A stretch of DNA of 64,000 nt from Ornithinibacillus californiensis (GTDB lineage Bacteria > Bacillota > Bacilli > Bacillales > Amphibacillaceae), in the NCBI RefSeq assembly GCF_001038485.1, contig NZ_LDUE01000036.1, forward strand, positions 78,990 through 142,989. The letters run 5' to 3'. Below the pieces are notes generated by a model. The model was not told where the DNA came from. It saw nothing but the letters and a program-made list of their open reading frames with translations, and did not search any database. Below, piece after piece: positions 53,037-63,219 of the stretch. A program made the position numbers and the translations under genes. Each line of letters begins with the position of its first letter. The first letter of the stretch is position 1.

Positions 53037-54209
53037 ATGATACAGGATTGGTTATTAGAAGTTGGGAAAGGAATCGCTAAAGTATTTCTAAACCCACTGT
53101 TATATTGGGCTATAGCATGTATTGTGCTCGTAGGGATAAAGAGAATTAAAGAAGAAAGAAGAAACTTTGGTACGAAGGTTTATGATGTATTTACGGAGTG
53201 GAAGGATACTTGGGGATTTGCTATTTTCATAGGTCTATTTTTTTCCGTCATTACTATCGGCGTAGGTATGGTAATTTCCTATGAAGTTATCTTTGTGCTA
53301 AGCATTGTTACTATACTAGTAAGTCTAACAAGTAGATTTACACTGCTTTCACCTACCTATACAGTAGGAATTACCTTTGTCGTGTTAATGTTAATCCCGT
53401 TGCTTGCTAGTGAAATCAATTGGCTACCATCCGTTGGGGAAGTGAACTTTTCTGTTATTGCTATCATACTAGCTTTATTTTTATTTGTTGAAGCTCATTT
53501 CTTAAGTAGGATTCGGCAAAATGAAACATTTCCTGGAATTGTTCTCGGTAGTAGAGGCACCTGGATTGGTAGACATATGATTAAGAAGTTTGCCATTATA
53601 CCATTTTTTGCATTAGTTCCATCAGGCCTTATTGAGCCTTTTGCAAACTATTGGCCATTTTTACCGATTGGTGGAGGGGATTTTGCATTAGTATTAATAC
53701 CTTTTGTACTAGGTACTGAATTTGCTGTACGAGGTAGTCTTCCACATGAGGCTGCACATCAACTTGCTATGAAACTTTTAGGTTTAGCGGTTATTGTGTT
53801 TGTTATAGCTGTAGGGAGTATCTTCTATTCATGGTTAGCTGTTGTTACGGTTGTAGTGGCCATTTTGGGTAGAGAGTTTATACATTATCGGTTCAGAACG
53901 AAGGACCAAGCGAAGAGTCCGTATTTTAATCATAGAAATAATGGACTAACGGTTCTTGGAGTAATCCCTGGATCACCAGCAGATCGCTTAAACATATTAA
54001 TTGGTGAAGTTGTATCGAAAGTTAATGGTGTCAAGATACATAGTGAAGACGATTTATATGAAGCACTACAACAAACAGGCTCTTTCTTCAGAGTAGAATT
54101 ACTTGATCATCGTGGAGAAATTCGTTTTGTACAGAGTGCCTTATATGAAGGTGACCATCATGAGTTAGGATTATTGTTTGCTGGAGAACCATATCGAAAA
54201 ACAAAATAA
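53037..54209 (+). CDS. minJ: MinJ-like PDZ membrane protein
   Basis: 390 residues. Six or more membrane segments followed by a C-terminal PDZ domain (about 300-380, TVLGVIPGSPADRLNILIGE). It matches MinJ (YvjD) in topology, size and position after ctpB. MinJ bridges DivIVA and MinCD at poles and division sites and is needed for swarming in B. subtilis. GGAAGGTGATC precedes the ATG. Confidence 0.9.
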   Translation: MIQDWLLEVGKGIAKVFLNPLLYWAIACIVLVGIKRIKEERRNFGTKVYDVFTEWKDTWGFAIFIGLFFSVITIGVGMVISYEVIFVLSIVTILVSLTSRFTLLSPTYTVGITFVVLMLIPLLASEINWLPSVGEVNFSVIAIILALFLFVEAHFLSRIRQNETFPGIVLGSRGTWIGRHMIKKFAIIPFFALVPSGLIEPFANYWPFLPIGGGDFALVLIPFVLGTEFAVRGSLPHEAAHQLAMKLLGLAVIVFVIAVGSIFYSWLAVVTVVVAILGREFIHYRFRTKDQAKSPYFNHRNNGLTVLGVIPGSPADRLNILIGEVVSKVNGVKIHSEDDLYEALQQTGSFFRVELLDHRGEIRFVQSALYEGDHHELGLLFAGEPYRKTK

Positions 54210-54217
54210 GTATAAAG

Positions 54218-54256
54218 AAATCCGTACCAAAGAAAATTTGTGGTACGGATTTTTTT
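54218..54256 (+). terminator. Terminator of minJ
   Basis: AAATCCGTACCA pairs perfectly with TGGTACGGATTT, followed by TTTTT. Confidence 0.92.
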
Positions 54257-54321
54257 AATATTTTTCCATATTTTATCCAAACTAAAGATGAAAGTTATGT
54301 ACAGGAAGGATAATCATATGG

Positions 54322-54888
54322 ATGAAAAGCTATTTACTAGGAGCCTGGAATGTATTCGATCCAGTATATTATTCATTTACTAGATTGAGGTATGTTAGAG
54401 ACCAGGAACAAAAACCAACCTTATTTCGCGTTCGCTTAACTAGATACAAAGGAAGGAGTACGATATTAAAAGACGGGACGATCATTCATAAGAATGATTT
54501 ACTCATTAAAATCCACCTTCATAATGTGAAAATAATGAATGAACTGTATGCAGTGACTAGTGATACAAAGCGAGCAGTTTATATTTATCATATGGTGAAA
54601 CGTGCCATGCCAGTTCTAGCGGAATATGTACGTAAACATCCTCGTTATGGGGAAATAAAGGGGATAATTGGTATAACCACCCTACATAAAGGGTCTACCC
54701 GTCTAGGCTTCGATAATGTCTCTATTCATAACGCGCTATACCGATCTTATAAACGTCTAACGTTTACGCCAATAAATTATATAGCTAGCTCATCCATGCA
54801 TCATGAACCTGTATATTTGTTTATGTCCAAGGATGAGCTAGTGAAAAGATATAATGGAAAAGCTAGATCGCAATATCATGAAGGGTAA
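54322..54888 (+). CDS. YkoP-like protein
   Basis: 188 residues. LFRVRLTRYKGR, DGTIIHKNDLLIKIHLHNVK and RLGFDNVSIHNALYRSYKRL resemble B. subtilis YkoP. No signal or membrane segment. A metallophosphoesterase (YkoQ-like) and a glycosyltransferase (YkoN-like) are neighbours, as in the B. subtilis yko region, which suggests a shared lipid or glycolipid role; this is inference. AGGAAGGA lies eleven bases before the ATG. Its last 26 bases overlap the opposing gene. Confidence 0.8.
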   Translation: MKSYLLGAWNVFDPVYYSFTRLRYVRDQEQKPTLFRVRLTRYKGRSTILKDGTIIHKNDLLIKIHLHNVKIMNELYAVTSDTKRAVYIYHMVKRAMPVLAEYVRKHPRYGEIKGIIGITTLHKGSTRLGFDNVSIHNALYRSYKRLTFTPINYIASSSMHHEPVYLFMSKDELVKRYNGKARSQYHEG

Positions 54889-55678
54889 TTTCTGGACGAC
54901 TACCAACTCGAATGTTGACACCTGTTTGTCCTAGCCCTTCACTAATATAGAACGGTGAATCATTGTGCTTATGCAAGCCTTTAACGATATTGAGTCTTGG
55001 GAGCTTGCCCATTTTCACTAGATGATAGGCTTTAGGATAGCGGATTTGCCCTCCGTGGAAATGACCGGCAAGTAAATAATCAAAGGAATAGCCATTCATT
55101 TCTAAGACAATATTTGGATCATGGGTTAATACGATATTAATCCCATCTTCAACGTATTTATATGACTGTTGCAAATCACTACGATTCGTACTGTAATCAT
55201 CAATACCAATAATATTAATACGCTGATTATGAATTTCTATAGTTTCACTTGTATTTTGCATGACAGTGCAATCATATGATGTTAGAAGTTCTTTAAGCTG
55301 TAATAAGTGTGGTTCTTTTAGGACATAATCATGATTACCAAGCACTGCATAAATACCATGTTTTGGCTTCATACGTTGCAAAACTTCTAAATAAGGAACT
55401 AACTTTGGAATGGTGCGCTTTCGATCAAGAAAATCACCTGTAAGTGCAATAATATCTGGTTTTTCATGTTGAAGTTTGTCAGCTAATTGAGATGGTGTAA
55501 TAGAAATATTTTCAAGATGTAAATCGGATAAGTGTAGGATGGATAAATTAGATTGTTTGGTAGGTTGTTTAGTAGCTATTTGAATCTTATTGATTTGAAT
55601 ATCTTTTGTGTTTTGATTTGCCTTATATATGAGAAAACTAATGATAATTAGTAATAGACCAGAAATAATATATAACAT
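54863..55678 (-). CDS. Membrane-anchored metallophosphoesterase (YkoQ/YkuE-like)
   Basis: 271 residues. An N-terminal membrane helix (about 2-20), then a calcineurin-like domain with the metal motifs LHLSDLHLENI, ALTGDFLDRK, VLGNHDYVL, VLTHDPN and LLAGHFHGGQIRYP. It probably acts on the cytoplasmic or membrane surface on lipid-type phosphates. GGGGAGGAATTCAG precedes the ATG. It is divergent from the glycosyltransferase gene, with 98 bases between them for both promoters. Confidence 0.9.
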   Translation of the reverse strand: MLYIISGLLLIIISFLIYKANQNTKDIQINKIQIATKQPTKQSNLSILHLSDLHLENISITPSQLADKLQHEKPDIIALTGDFLDRKRTIPKLVPYLEVLQRMKPKHGIYAVLGNHDYVLKEPHLLQLKELLTSYDCTVMQNTSETIEIHNQRINIIGIDDYSTNRSDLQQSYKYVEDGINIVLTHDPNIVLEMNGYSFDYLLAGHFHGGQIRYPKAYHLVKMGKLPRLNIVKGLHKHNDSPFYISEGLGQTGVNIRVGSRPEITLHDIAI

Positions 55679-55776
55679 CTGAATTCCTCCCCGTTAAGGA
55701 TTATATCATGTATGGATTGTGAGAATCATTGGTAATTCAAGGGATTCATTTGCGACAGGATGTAAGGATGATATAA

Positions 55777-56880
55777 ATGGAACAACAGTCAAAAGACGAG
55801 GCACTATTCTTACCATTTATGCAAATTCCTACTGGTCATCACCATGTTGCCGATGCGGTGATGGAGGAATTGAACCGCGCTGTAAAAACAATCAACTGTG
55901 AGAAGGTTGATATCCTTTCCTATAGTTATGGGAGAATAGAGAGATTGGTATCTGCAACCTACTTACATTGGATAAGGATTATGCCTAAAGCATATGACTT
56001 ACTCTATCATCGCCTTGCAGTAAAAGATCAAACGAAACGTTCAAGACAGATACTTTACGAGGCTATGTTCCTCTCGTTCTTTAAGAAGCTAATGAGAGAA
56101 ACCGAGCCAAATATTCTATTTTGTACCCATTGCCTTCCTTCCAACATTGCGAGCCTGTTAAAGGAGAAAGGAAAGCTTAACGCAATAACAGTAAATGTAT
56201 ATACCGATTTTTTTGTGAATCGAGTTTGGGGCGTACGGGGTATTGATTACCATCTTGTTCCTTCTATTAGCGTGAAAAACTTTTTATTAGACTTAGGTGT
56301 GGAGGAAGATAGAATATTTATAACTGGTATCCCAGTTCATCCAGTTTTTCAAGAAAAGCAGGCGCTTCAGCGTAATGAAATGCTCCATGTCCTAATTACA
56401 GGAGGTAGCTTAGGGGTAGGCGCAATGGAAAAGCTAATTCCTGCCAATCCAGAAATAAAATACACTGTTCTCTGTGGTCAAAATGAAAAGCTGTATCACA
56501 GCCTTTCAGAATGGAGTCACCCCTATGTTCAACCAATACAATATATTGAAAGTAAAGAAGAAATGAATCATTTGTATAACCAAGTAGATGCTGTTATTAG
56601 TAAACCTGGTGGTGTTACGGTGAGTGAGTGCTTGATGAAGCGGATACCGATCTTTACTTGTAATGCCTTACCTGGGCAGGAGAAAGTAAATGAGCTGGAA
56701 TTAGTTGAACTAGGAGTGATTAATCGTATCGATCCATACAAAAATAATATCGAGCTACAGCTAAAGAATTTTTTCACGAATAATGAACAACAAATGATAT
56801 ATAAGCAAAAAATAGATGCGTACCACAACTATTTAGAAAAACAGTCTTTATCTGATATCTTATTAACGATATGTCCTTAG
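55777..56880 (+). CDS. Glycosyltransferase, diacylglycerol glucosyltransferase/MurG-like (YkoN-like)
   Basis: 367 residues. The MGDG-synthase-like N-terminal region (LFLPFMQIPTGHHHVADAVM) recognises a lipid acceptor. The GT28 C-terminal domain has VLITGGSLGVGAMEKL and the nucleotide-sugar site AVISKPGGVTVSECLMKRIP. It resembles UgtP-type enzymes that put sugars on diacylglycerol, and YkoN of B. subtilis. The donor and acceptor cannot be read from sequence. AAGGATG precedes the ATG. Confidence 0.87.
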   Translation: MEQQSKDEALFLPFMQIPTGHHHVADAVMEELNRAVKTINCEKVDILSYSYGRIERLVSATYLHWIRIMPKAYDLLYHRLAVKDQTKRSRQILYEAMFLSFFKKLMRETEPNILFCTHCLPSNIASLLKEKGKLNAITVNVYTDFFVNRVWGVRGIDYHLVPSISVKNFLLDLGVEEDRIFITGIPVHPVFQEKQALQRNEMLHVLITGGSLGVGAMEKLIPANPEIKYTVLCGQNEKLYHSLSEWSHPYVQPIQYIESKEEMNHLYNQVDAVISKPGGVTVSECLMKRIPIFTCNALPGQEKVNELELVELGVINRIDPYKNNIELQLKNFFTNNEQQMIYKQKIDAYHNYLEKQSLSDILLTICP

Positions 56881-56889
56881 AATGGATGG

Positions 56890-56920
56890 ACAACTGCTTG
56901 ATCAAAGCGGTTGTTTTATT
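56890..56920 (+). terminator. Terminator of the glycosyltransferase gene
   Basis: ACAAC-T-GCTT pairs with AAGC-G-GTTGT around a five-base loop, then TTTTATTTTTT. Confidence 0.85.
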
Positions 56921-56979
56921 TTTTGTCTAATTTCTTGAATACTTAGGCAAAAATAGATAGTATGGAATTAAGTGAAAAT

Positions 56980-56993
56980 CGAATGTTAGTTCG
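56980..56993 (+). promoter_or_regulatory. LexA (DinR) SOS box upstream of uvrB
   Basis: CGAAT-GTTA-GTTCG, one mismatch from the Bacillus SOS box CGAAC-N4-GTTCG. It lies about 70 bases before the uvrB start, as expected for damage-inducible uvrBA. Confidence 0.85.
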
Positions 56994-57059
56994 TATTTGT
57001 GTTAAGATAATGACAGAATATGATACACTATTAGGTAGGTTAAGAGTGGAGGATAGTCT

Positions 57060-59045
57060 ATGGAAAATAATACGTTTGAATTGGTTTCAAAGTACGAACC
57101 AAAAGGGGATCAACCAAAAGCAATTGAAGAATTGGTCAAAAAAGTTCTCGCTGGTCAGCGTCATCAAACCTTGCTAGGTGCAACTGGTACCGGTAAGACG
57201 TTTACAATTTCCAATGTTGTAAAGGAAATTAATCGACCAACACTGGTTATTGCCCATAACAAAACATTAGCTGGACAGTTATATAGTGAGTTCAAAGATT
57301 TTTTCCCGAATAATGCTGTAGAGTATTTTGTCAGCTATTATGATTATTATCAGCCAGAGGCTTACGTTCCTTCCACCGATACGTTTATAGAAAAAGATGC
57401 AAGTATTAATGATGAAATTGATAAGCTACGACACTCGGCAACATCTGCACTTTTTGAACGGAATGATGTGTTAGTCGTTGCTAGTGTATCGTGTATATAT
57501 GGTTTAGGTAATCCGGAAGAATATCGCAATCAAGTTCTATCCTTAAGAATGGGAATGGAAAAGGACCGTGACCAGCTTCTTCGAGATTTAGTTAATATTC
57601 AATACGCACGAAATGATATCGATTTTCAACGTGGTACATTCCGAGTACGGGGTGATTCTGTGGAGATTATTCCAGCATCTCGTGAGGAGCACTGTATTCG
57701 TGTTGAGTTTTTTGGTGATGAAATTGATCGTATTCGCGAAGTTGATGCTCTAACTGGTGAGATTATCGGTGACCGAGAGCATGTTGCTATTTTCCCAGCA
57801 TCCCACTTCGTAACTGGTGATGAGAAGATGAAACTAGCAATTGCTAATATCGAGAGAGAATTAGAAGAGCGACTAGAAGAGCTTCGTGGGCAAAATAAGT
57901 TACTAGAAGCACAGCGTTTAGAGCAACGAACGAATTACGACTTGGAAATGATGCGGGAAATGGGGTTCTGTTCTGGGATTGAAAACTATTCTAGACATCT
58001 GACTTTACGAGATTCTGGAGCTACTCCGTATACATTAATCGACTTCTTTCCTAAGGATTTCTTAGTTGTAGTGGATGAGTCTCATGTAACACTTCCACAA
58101 ATTCGTGGAATGTATAACGGGGACCAAGCGCGTAAGCAAGTACTAGTTGATCATGGATTTCGTTTACCTTCCGCATTAGATAATAGACCGTTAAAGTTTG
58201 AGGAATTTGATAGTAAAGTAAATCAAATGATATTTGTATCGGCAACGCCAGGGCCATATGAATTAGAGCATACGCCAGAAATGACCGAACAAATTATCCG
58301 ACCAACTGGTTTATTAGACCCTAAGGTGGAGGTTCGTCCAATCGAAGGACAGATTGATGATCTCATTGCTGAAATAAATGCACGAACAGAAAAGAATGAA
58401 CGTGTTCTTGTTACGACATTAACGAAGAAGATGTCTGAGGACTTAACCGATTATTTGAAGGAAATCGGTATAAAAGTTGCTTATCTTCATAGTGAAATTA
58501 AGACATTAGAACGAATCGAAGTTATTCGCGATCTTCGAGTAGGTAAATATGATGTGCTAATTGGAATTAACCTGCTTAGAGAGGGGCTTGATATCCCAGA
58601 AGTATCACTCGTTACCATATTGGATGCGGACAAAGAAGGCTTCTTACGCTCCGAGCGCTCCTTAATCCAGACGATGGGGCGGGCAGCACGTAATTCCAAT
58701 GGGCAAGTTATCATGTATGCCGATAAGATTACGGATTCGATGCGAAAAGCGATCGATGAGACAGAACGTCGTCGTAAAATCCAAGAAGCATATAATAAGA
58801 AGCATGGTATTACACCGACAACAATTAAGAAGGATGTTCGCGATGTCATTCGTGCCACTGTTGCTGCAGAAGATTCACCAGAGTATGAAGAGAAGACGAA
58901 GAGTCTAGCGAAGTTAACCAAGAAAGAGCGAGAAAAGGTTATCGTGAATATCGAGAAAGAAATGCGAGAAGCTGCCAAAGCGCTTGACTTTGAAAAGGCT
59001 GCAGAACTTCGTGATATTTTATTTGAACTTAAAGCGGAAGGATGA
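57060..59045 (+). CDS. uvrB: Excinuclease ABC subunit B
   Basis: 661 residues. Helicase-like damage-verification subunit of nucleotide excision repair. Walker [15 protein letters not shown], the beta-hairpin region [20 protein letters not shown], helicase motifs [14 protein letters not shown] and [10 protein letters not shown], and the C-terminal UVR motif (about 622-656, [20 protein letters not shown]) that binds UvrC. GTGGAGGAT precedes the ATG. Operon with uvrA, with a LexA box upstream. Confidence 0.97.
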   Translation: MENNTFELVSKYEPKGDQPKAIEELVKKVLAGQRHQTLLGATGTGKTFTISNVVKEINRPTLVIAHNKTLAGQLYSEFKDFFPNNAVEYFVSYYDYYQPEAYVPSTDTFIEKDASINDEIDKLRHSATSALFERNDVLVVASVSCIYGLGNPEEYRNQVLSLRMGMEKDRDQLLRDLVNIQYARNDIDFQRGTFRVRGDSVEIIPASREEHCIRVEFFGDEIDRIREVDALTGEIIGDREHVAIFPASHFVTGDEKMKLAIANIERELEERLEELRGQNKLLEAQRLEQRTNYDLEMMREMGFCSGIENYSRHLTLRDSGATPYTLIDFFPKDFLVVVDESHVTLPQIRGMYNGDQARKQVLVDHGFRLPSALDNRPLKFEEFDSKVNQMIFVSATPGPYELEHTPEMTEQIIRPTGLLDPKVEVRPIEGQIDDLIAEINARTEKNERVLVTTLTKKMSEDLTDYLKEIGIKVAYLHSEIKTLERIEVIRDLRVGKYDVLIGINLLREGLDIPEVSLVTILDADKEGFLRSERSLIQTMGRAARNSNGQVIMYADKITDSMRKAIDETERRRKIQEAYNKKHGITPTTIKKDVRDVIRATVAAEDSPEYEEKTKSLAKLTKKEREKVIVNIEKEMREAAKALDFEKAAELRDILFELKAEG

Positions 59046-59052
59046 CCAATGC

Positions 59053-61926
59053 ATGCCAAGTAAAATGATAAATATTAAAGGTGCCAGAGCACATAATTTA
59101 AAAAATATTGATATATCCATTCCAAAAAACAAGTTAGTAGTTGTAACTGGTTTATCAGGTTCTGGAAAATCATCACTAGCTTTTGATACGATTTATGCTG
59201 AAGGTCAACGACGGTATGTCGAGTCCTTGTCTGCGTATGCACGGCAATTTTTAGGGAATATGGATAAGCCGGATGTCGATACAATTGATGGCTTATCTCC
59301 AGCTATTGCAATCGATCAAAAGACAACGAGTCGAAACCCACGTTCAACAGTTGGTACAGTTACTGAAATCTATGATTACTTAAGGTTGTTATTTGCTAGA
59401 GTAGGTCGTCCAGTATGTCCAACACATGGTGTTGAAATTTCATCACAAACTATTCAACAGATGGTTGACCGTATAATGGAATATCCGGAACGCACAAAGC
59501 TTCAACTCCTTGCGCCAGTAATATCTGGGAGAAAGGGAGAACATGTAAAAGTACTTGAAAAGCTGAAAAAGGAAGGCTTTGTCCGTATTCGTGTAGATAA
59601 GGAAATGCGTGAAGTAACCGAGGACATTCAACTAGAAAAAAATAAGAAGCATACGATTGAAGTTGTTGTTGACCGTGTCATGGTCAAACCAGGAATTGAA
59701 ACACGTTTAGGTGACTCTTTAGAAACAGCTTTAAATCTAGGAGAAGGAAAAGTAGTCGTTGACGTTATAGGTGAAGAAGAACTAGTGTTCAGTGAAAATC
59801 ACTCCTGTCCGCTTTGTGGATTTTCCATCGGAGAACTAGAGCCAAGATTGTTTTCCTTCAACAGTCCATTTGGTGCTTGTCCGAGTTGTGATGGACTTGG
59901 TACCAATCTCGTTGTGGATTTAGACTTAGTAATACCTGATTGGGATAAAACTTTAAACGAGCATGCCATCGCTGCTTGGGAGCCAATAAGCTCACAATAC
60001 TATCCGCAGCTTCTGAAAAGCGTCTGTGAACATTATGAAATCAATATGGATATTCCTGTTAAGGATATACCAAAAGCGCAAATGGATAAGATTTTATATG
60101 GAAGTGGCTCTGATAAGATTCATTTCTACTATAAAAGTGAATTCGGGCAAACCCGAGATAGCATGATTAACTTTGAGGGTGTACTAAATAATATTGCCCG
60201 CCGTTATAAGGAATCATCATCTGACTTTATCCGAGAAACACTTGAAAAATATATGACGAACAAAAACTGTCCGACTTGTAAAGGACACCGTCTAAAGGAA
60301 GAAGCATTAGCGGTAAAGGTTAATAGTTTGCATATTAGTAATGTGACAGACTTCTCGATTACAGAAGCTATGAATTTTTTCCAAGAATTAAATCTTAGTG
60401 AAAAGGAAAAGCAAATCGCCAAATTATTGATTAAAGAAATTAATAATCGTCTCGAATTCCTAAATAATGTTGGCTTAGATTACCTCACTCTCTCTCGAAC
60501 AGCAGGTACTTTATCTGGTGGAGAGGCACAACGAATTCGTTTGGCAACTCAAATTGGTTCCGCACTAACTGGGGTACTGTATGTACTGGATGAGCCATCT
60601 ATTGGTTTACATCAAAGAGACAATGATAAGCTGATCGGGACATTAAAAGAAATGCGTGATCTGGATAATAGTTTAATTGTAGTTGAACATGATGAAGATA
60701 CGATGCTAGCTGCTGATTGGCTAGTGGATATTGGACCAGGTGCTGGCGAACATGGTGGACAAATTGTTGCTAGTGGCACACCTGAGGAAGTAATGAAAAA
60801 CAAAAATTCTTTAACGGGTGAATACTTGTCTGGTAAAAAGTATATTCCAATCCCATTAGAACGTAGAAAGCATGATAAACGTTTTATCGAAGTAATTGGT
60901 GCAAAGGAAAATAACTTAAAGAATGTTTCTGTAAAAGTACCTATTGGTCTATTTAATGTGGTCACTGGAGTATCTGGATCCGGAAAAAGCTCCCTAGTAA
61001 ATGAGATTATTTTTAAAGCTCTATCAAGAGAATTAAATCGAAGCAAACAAATTCCTGGTGAGCATAAGGAAATCAAAGGTCTAGAACATTTAGAAAAAGT
61101 AATCAACATCGATCAATCTCCTATTGGTCGTACACCTAGATCAAACCCTGCAACGTATACCGGAGTATTTGATGATATCCGTGATGTCTATGCTTCCACT
61201 AACGAAGCGAAAGTACGTGGTTATAAAAAGGGTCGTTTCAGTTTTAACGTGAAGGGTGGACGTTGTGAAGCTTGTAAAGGTGATGGAATCATTAAAATCG
61301 AAATGCATTTCTTGCCAGATGTGTATGTGCCATGTGAAGTGTGTCATGGAAAGCGATATAACCGTGAAACATTAGAAGTAAAATATAAAGGAAAAAGTAT
61401 TTCAGATGTGCTAGATATGACCATCGAAGAAGCTGCCGAATTCTTTGCTAATATACCGAAGATTAAACGCAAAATCCAAACGATTGTCGATGTTGGTTTA
61501 GGCTATGTGAAGCTCGGTCAACCAGCAACTACCTTATCAGGTGGAGAAGCACAACGTGTGAAGCTTGCTAGTGAGTTACATCGTCGTACAACAGGGAAAA
61601 CGATGTATATCCTAGATGAGCCAACAACAGGCCTACATGTGGATGATATTAGCCGATTATTAAAGGTGCTTCAACGATTAACAGATAATGGAGATACCGT
61701 CTTAATTATTGAACATAATCTCGATGTTATAAAGACGGCTGACCACATCATCGATATCGGTCCTGAAGGTGGAGCAAAGGGCGGCCAAATTATTGCAACA
61801 GGAACACCAGAACAAATTGCTAAACAAGAAAACTCTTACACAGGTCATTACTTAAAGCCTGTCTTGGAACGAGATAAGAAAAGACAGGAAGAAGCTCTGA
61901 AATCTAAAGAAGAAGTAAGTTCATAA
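59053..61926 (+). CDS. uvrA: Excinuclease ABC subunit A
   Basis: 957 residues from the ATG at 59053, seven bases after uvrB; the longer frame overlaps uvrB. It has two ABC ATPase modules: Walker [19 protein letters not shown] and [18 protein letters not shown], signatures [16 protein letters not shown] and [16 protein letters not shown]. Three zinc-finger-type Cys sets are visible: CPLCGFSIG with CPSCDG, CPTCKG, and CEACKGDG with CEVCHG. It finds DNA lesions and loads UvrB. Confidence 0.97.
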   Translation: MPSKMINIKGARAHNLKNIDISIPKNKLVVVTGLSGSGKSSLAFDTIYAEGQRRYVESLSAYARQFLGNMDKPDVDTIDGLSPAIAIDQKTTSRNPRSTVGTVTEIYDYLRLLFARVGRPVCPTHGVEISSQTIQQMVDRIMEYPERTKLQLLAPVISGRKGEHVKVLEKLKKEGFVRIRVDKEMREVTEDIQLEKNKKHTIEVVVDRVMVKPGIETRLGDSLETALNLGEGKVVVDVIGEEELVFSENHSCPLCGFSIGELEPRLFSFNSPFGACPSCDGLGTNLVVDLDLVIPDWDKTLNEHAIAAWEPISSQYYPQLLKSVCEHYEINMDIPVKDIPKAQMDKILYGSGSDKIHFYYKSEFGQTRDSMINFEGVLNNIARRYKESSSDFIRETLEKYMTNKNCPTCKGHRLKEEALAVKVNSLHISNVTDFSITEAMNFFQELNLSEKEKQIAKLLIKEINNRLEFLNNVGLDYLTLSRTAGTLSGGEAQRIRLATQIGSALTGVLYVLDEPSIGLHQRDNDKLIGTLKEMRDLDNSLIVVEHDEDTMLAADWLVDIGPGAGEHGGQIVASGTPEEVMKNKNSLTGEYLSGKKYIPIPLERRKHDKRFIEVIGAKENNLKNVSVKVPIGLFNVVTGVSGSGKSSLVNEIIFKALSRELNRSKQIPGEHKEIKGLEHLEKVINIDQSPIGRTPRSNPATYTGVFDDIRDVYASTNEAKVRGYKKGRFSFNVKGGRCEACKGDGIIKIEMHFLPDVYVPCEVCHGKRYNRETLEVKYKGKSISDVLDMTIEEAAEFFANIPKIKRKIQTIVDVGLGYVKLGQPATTLSGGEAQRVKLASELHRRTTGKTMYILDEPTTGLHVDDISRLLKVLQRLTDNGDTVLIIEHNLDVIKTADHIIDIGPEGGAKGGQIIATGTPEQIAKQENSYTGHYLKPVLERDKKRQEEALKSKEEVSS

Positions 61927-61936
61927 GTACAGATGG

Positions 61937-61970
61937 AGGATGTCTCAACGAATTTTGGGGCATCCTTTTT
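61937..61970 (+). terminator. Terminator of uvrBA
   Basis: AGGATG pairs with CATCCT around an 18-base loop, followed by TTTTT. Confidence 0.75.
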
Positions 61971-62074
61971 AACTAGATTCTATTAGGTTAATAAGTGTGT
62001 TAATGCAAGTTTTTTACTTTGACGTAATACGTCTGTTTCGGTAATGTAAAAGTAGAAATGTTAGGAGGAAGAAG

Positions 62075-62428
62075 ATGAAACCGATTGAGCTTGATAAAGT
62101 CCAAGAAAAGCTGGAGAGCTTTGTTGGAAAAGATGTATATATTCATTTAGAAACTACTAATGGCGCTTATGCAAGTCATGTTAATGAAAAAGCCTATAAT
62201 GTGGGTGTTTATATTCGCAATGCTAATGTACGTTTCAATCAAGCTAAAATAGTTGGCGATGGAAGATCCTATCGTGCTGGCTTGAAAATGGATATTGGTT
62301 GGATTTACGCAGAAGGTTTAACAGATTGGACAATCCATGAAGGTGAAAAGTTATTAATGGCCGGCCATGATCGAGAAGGCCGTCTGATGGTCGCATTACA
62401 GATAAGTGAAACACCATTTAATTATTAA
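62075..62428 (+). CDS. yojF: YojF-family protein
   Basis: 117 residues (DUF1806 type), with VYIHLETTNGAYASHVNEKA, GDGRSYRAGLKMDIGWIYAE and LTDWTIHEGEKLLMAGHD. Always adjacent to bshB2 (yojG) in Bacilli; a role in bacillithiol metabolism is inferred from that. TTAGGAGGAAG precedes the ATG. It lies 27 bases upstream of bshB2. Confidence 0.93.
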   Translation: MKPIELDKVQEKLESFVGKDVYIHLETTNGAYASHVNEKAYNVGVYIRNANVRFNQAKIVGDGRSYRAGLKMDIGWIYAEGLTDWTIHEGEKLLMAGHDREGRLMVALQISETPFNY

Positions 62429-62455
62429 TCGGTATGAGAAAGAAAGGTGAACGAA

Positions 62456-63121
62456 ATGGAAAAGCATGTTGTTGTTATCTACCCTCATCCAGATGATGAG
62501 TCATTCGGAGCAGCCGGAACGATTATTCAGTTTCGCGAACAAGGTGTTCCAGTAACATACCTTTGTGGAACATTAGGTGAAATGGGCAGAAATATGGGGA
62601 ATCCTACTTTTGCCAACCGAGAAACACTTCCTGAAATTCGAAAGAAAGAAATTACCGAAGCTAGTAAAGTATTGGATATGGAGCTTCGTCTACTAGGATA
62701 TCGCGACAAAACTTTGGAATACGAGGACCGAAATGAAGTTGCGAACCATCTAAAAGAAATTTTAGAAGAAATTCAACCGTCTCTTGTCATTACTCATTAC
62801 CCAGAGCATGCCGTACATCCAGACCATAATGCGTTAGGTGCTGCTGCAATAGAGGCTGTTCGATTAATGAATCCAGAAAATCGTCCGACTGTATGGGCAC
62901 AAGCCATTACGAATACTCATGTTGAAGATTTAGGTAAACCAGAAGTGATTAACGACATTCGGGAGAATTTCGATAGGAAGATGGATGCGATTCTTTGCCA
63001 TCAATCGCAAGCAAGTGGTGTAATCCGTAACTGGAACCAAAGCGATGGTGTTGCTGATGATTTGAAAGAACAAGCGATGGAACGTTTAGGTGTAGAAGCG
63101 TTTTATATTTGGAAGTATTAA
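62456..63121 (+). CDS. bshB2: Bacillithiol biosynthesis deacetylase BshB2
   Basis: 221 residues from the ATG at 62456 (AAAGGTGA upstream). LmbE/PIG-L-type zinc deacetylase: VVIYPHPDDESFGAAG supplies the metal His-Asp-Asp, and THYPEHAVHPDHNALGAAA the second His and substrate residues. It removes acetate from GlcNAc-malate in bacillithiol synthesis or acts on bacillithiol S-conjugates (the Bca function). Operon with yojF. Confidence 0.93.
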   Translation: MEKHVVVIYPHPDDESFGAAGTIIQFREQGVPVTYLCGTLGEMGRNMGNPTFANRETLPEIRKKEITEASKVLDMELRLLGYRDKTLEYEDRNEVANHLKEILEEIQPSLVITHYPEHAVHPDHNALGAAAIEAVRLMNPENRPTVWAQAITNTHVEDLGKPEVINDIRENFDRKMDAILCHQSQASGVIRNWNQSDGVADDLKEQAMERLGVEAFYIWKY

Positions 63122-63126
63122 GTTTT

Positions 63127-63160
63127 CCCCCTGTGCTGACTGGTGCGGGGGATTTTTATT
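63127..63160 (+). terminator. Terminator of yojF-bshB2
   Basis: CCCCC pairs with GGGGG around a 15-base loop that can pair further, followed by ATTTTTATTTTT. Confidence 0.75.
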
Positions 63161-63188
63161 TTTGGGGGATCAGCGGGGGTGAGGGGTT

Positions 63189-63214
63189 GTCAAATAAAGT
63201 GTGTAAGTTCTAAT
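63189..63214. repeat. Probable end of the IS256-type element
   Basis: Just beyond the transposase stop lies TGTCAAATAAAGTGTGTAAG followed by TTCTAATACACAC. The GTGTGT/ACACAC dyad and the AAATAAAGTGTGT-type ending are typical of IS256-family termini. The other end lies outside the window, so the exact boundary and target duplication cannot be fixed. Confidence 0.45.
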
Positions 63215-63219
63215 ACACA

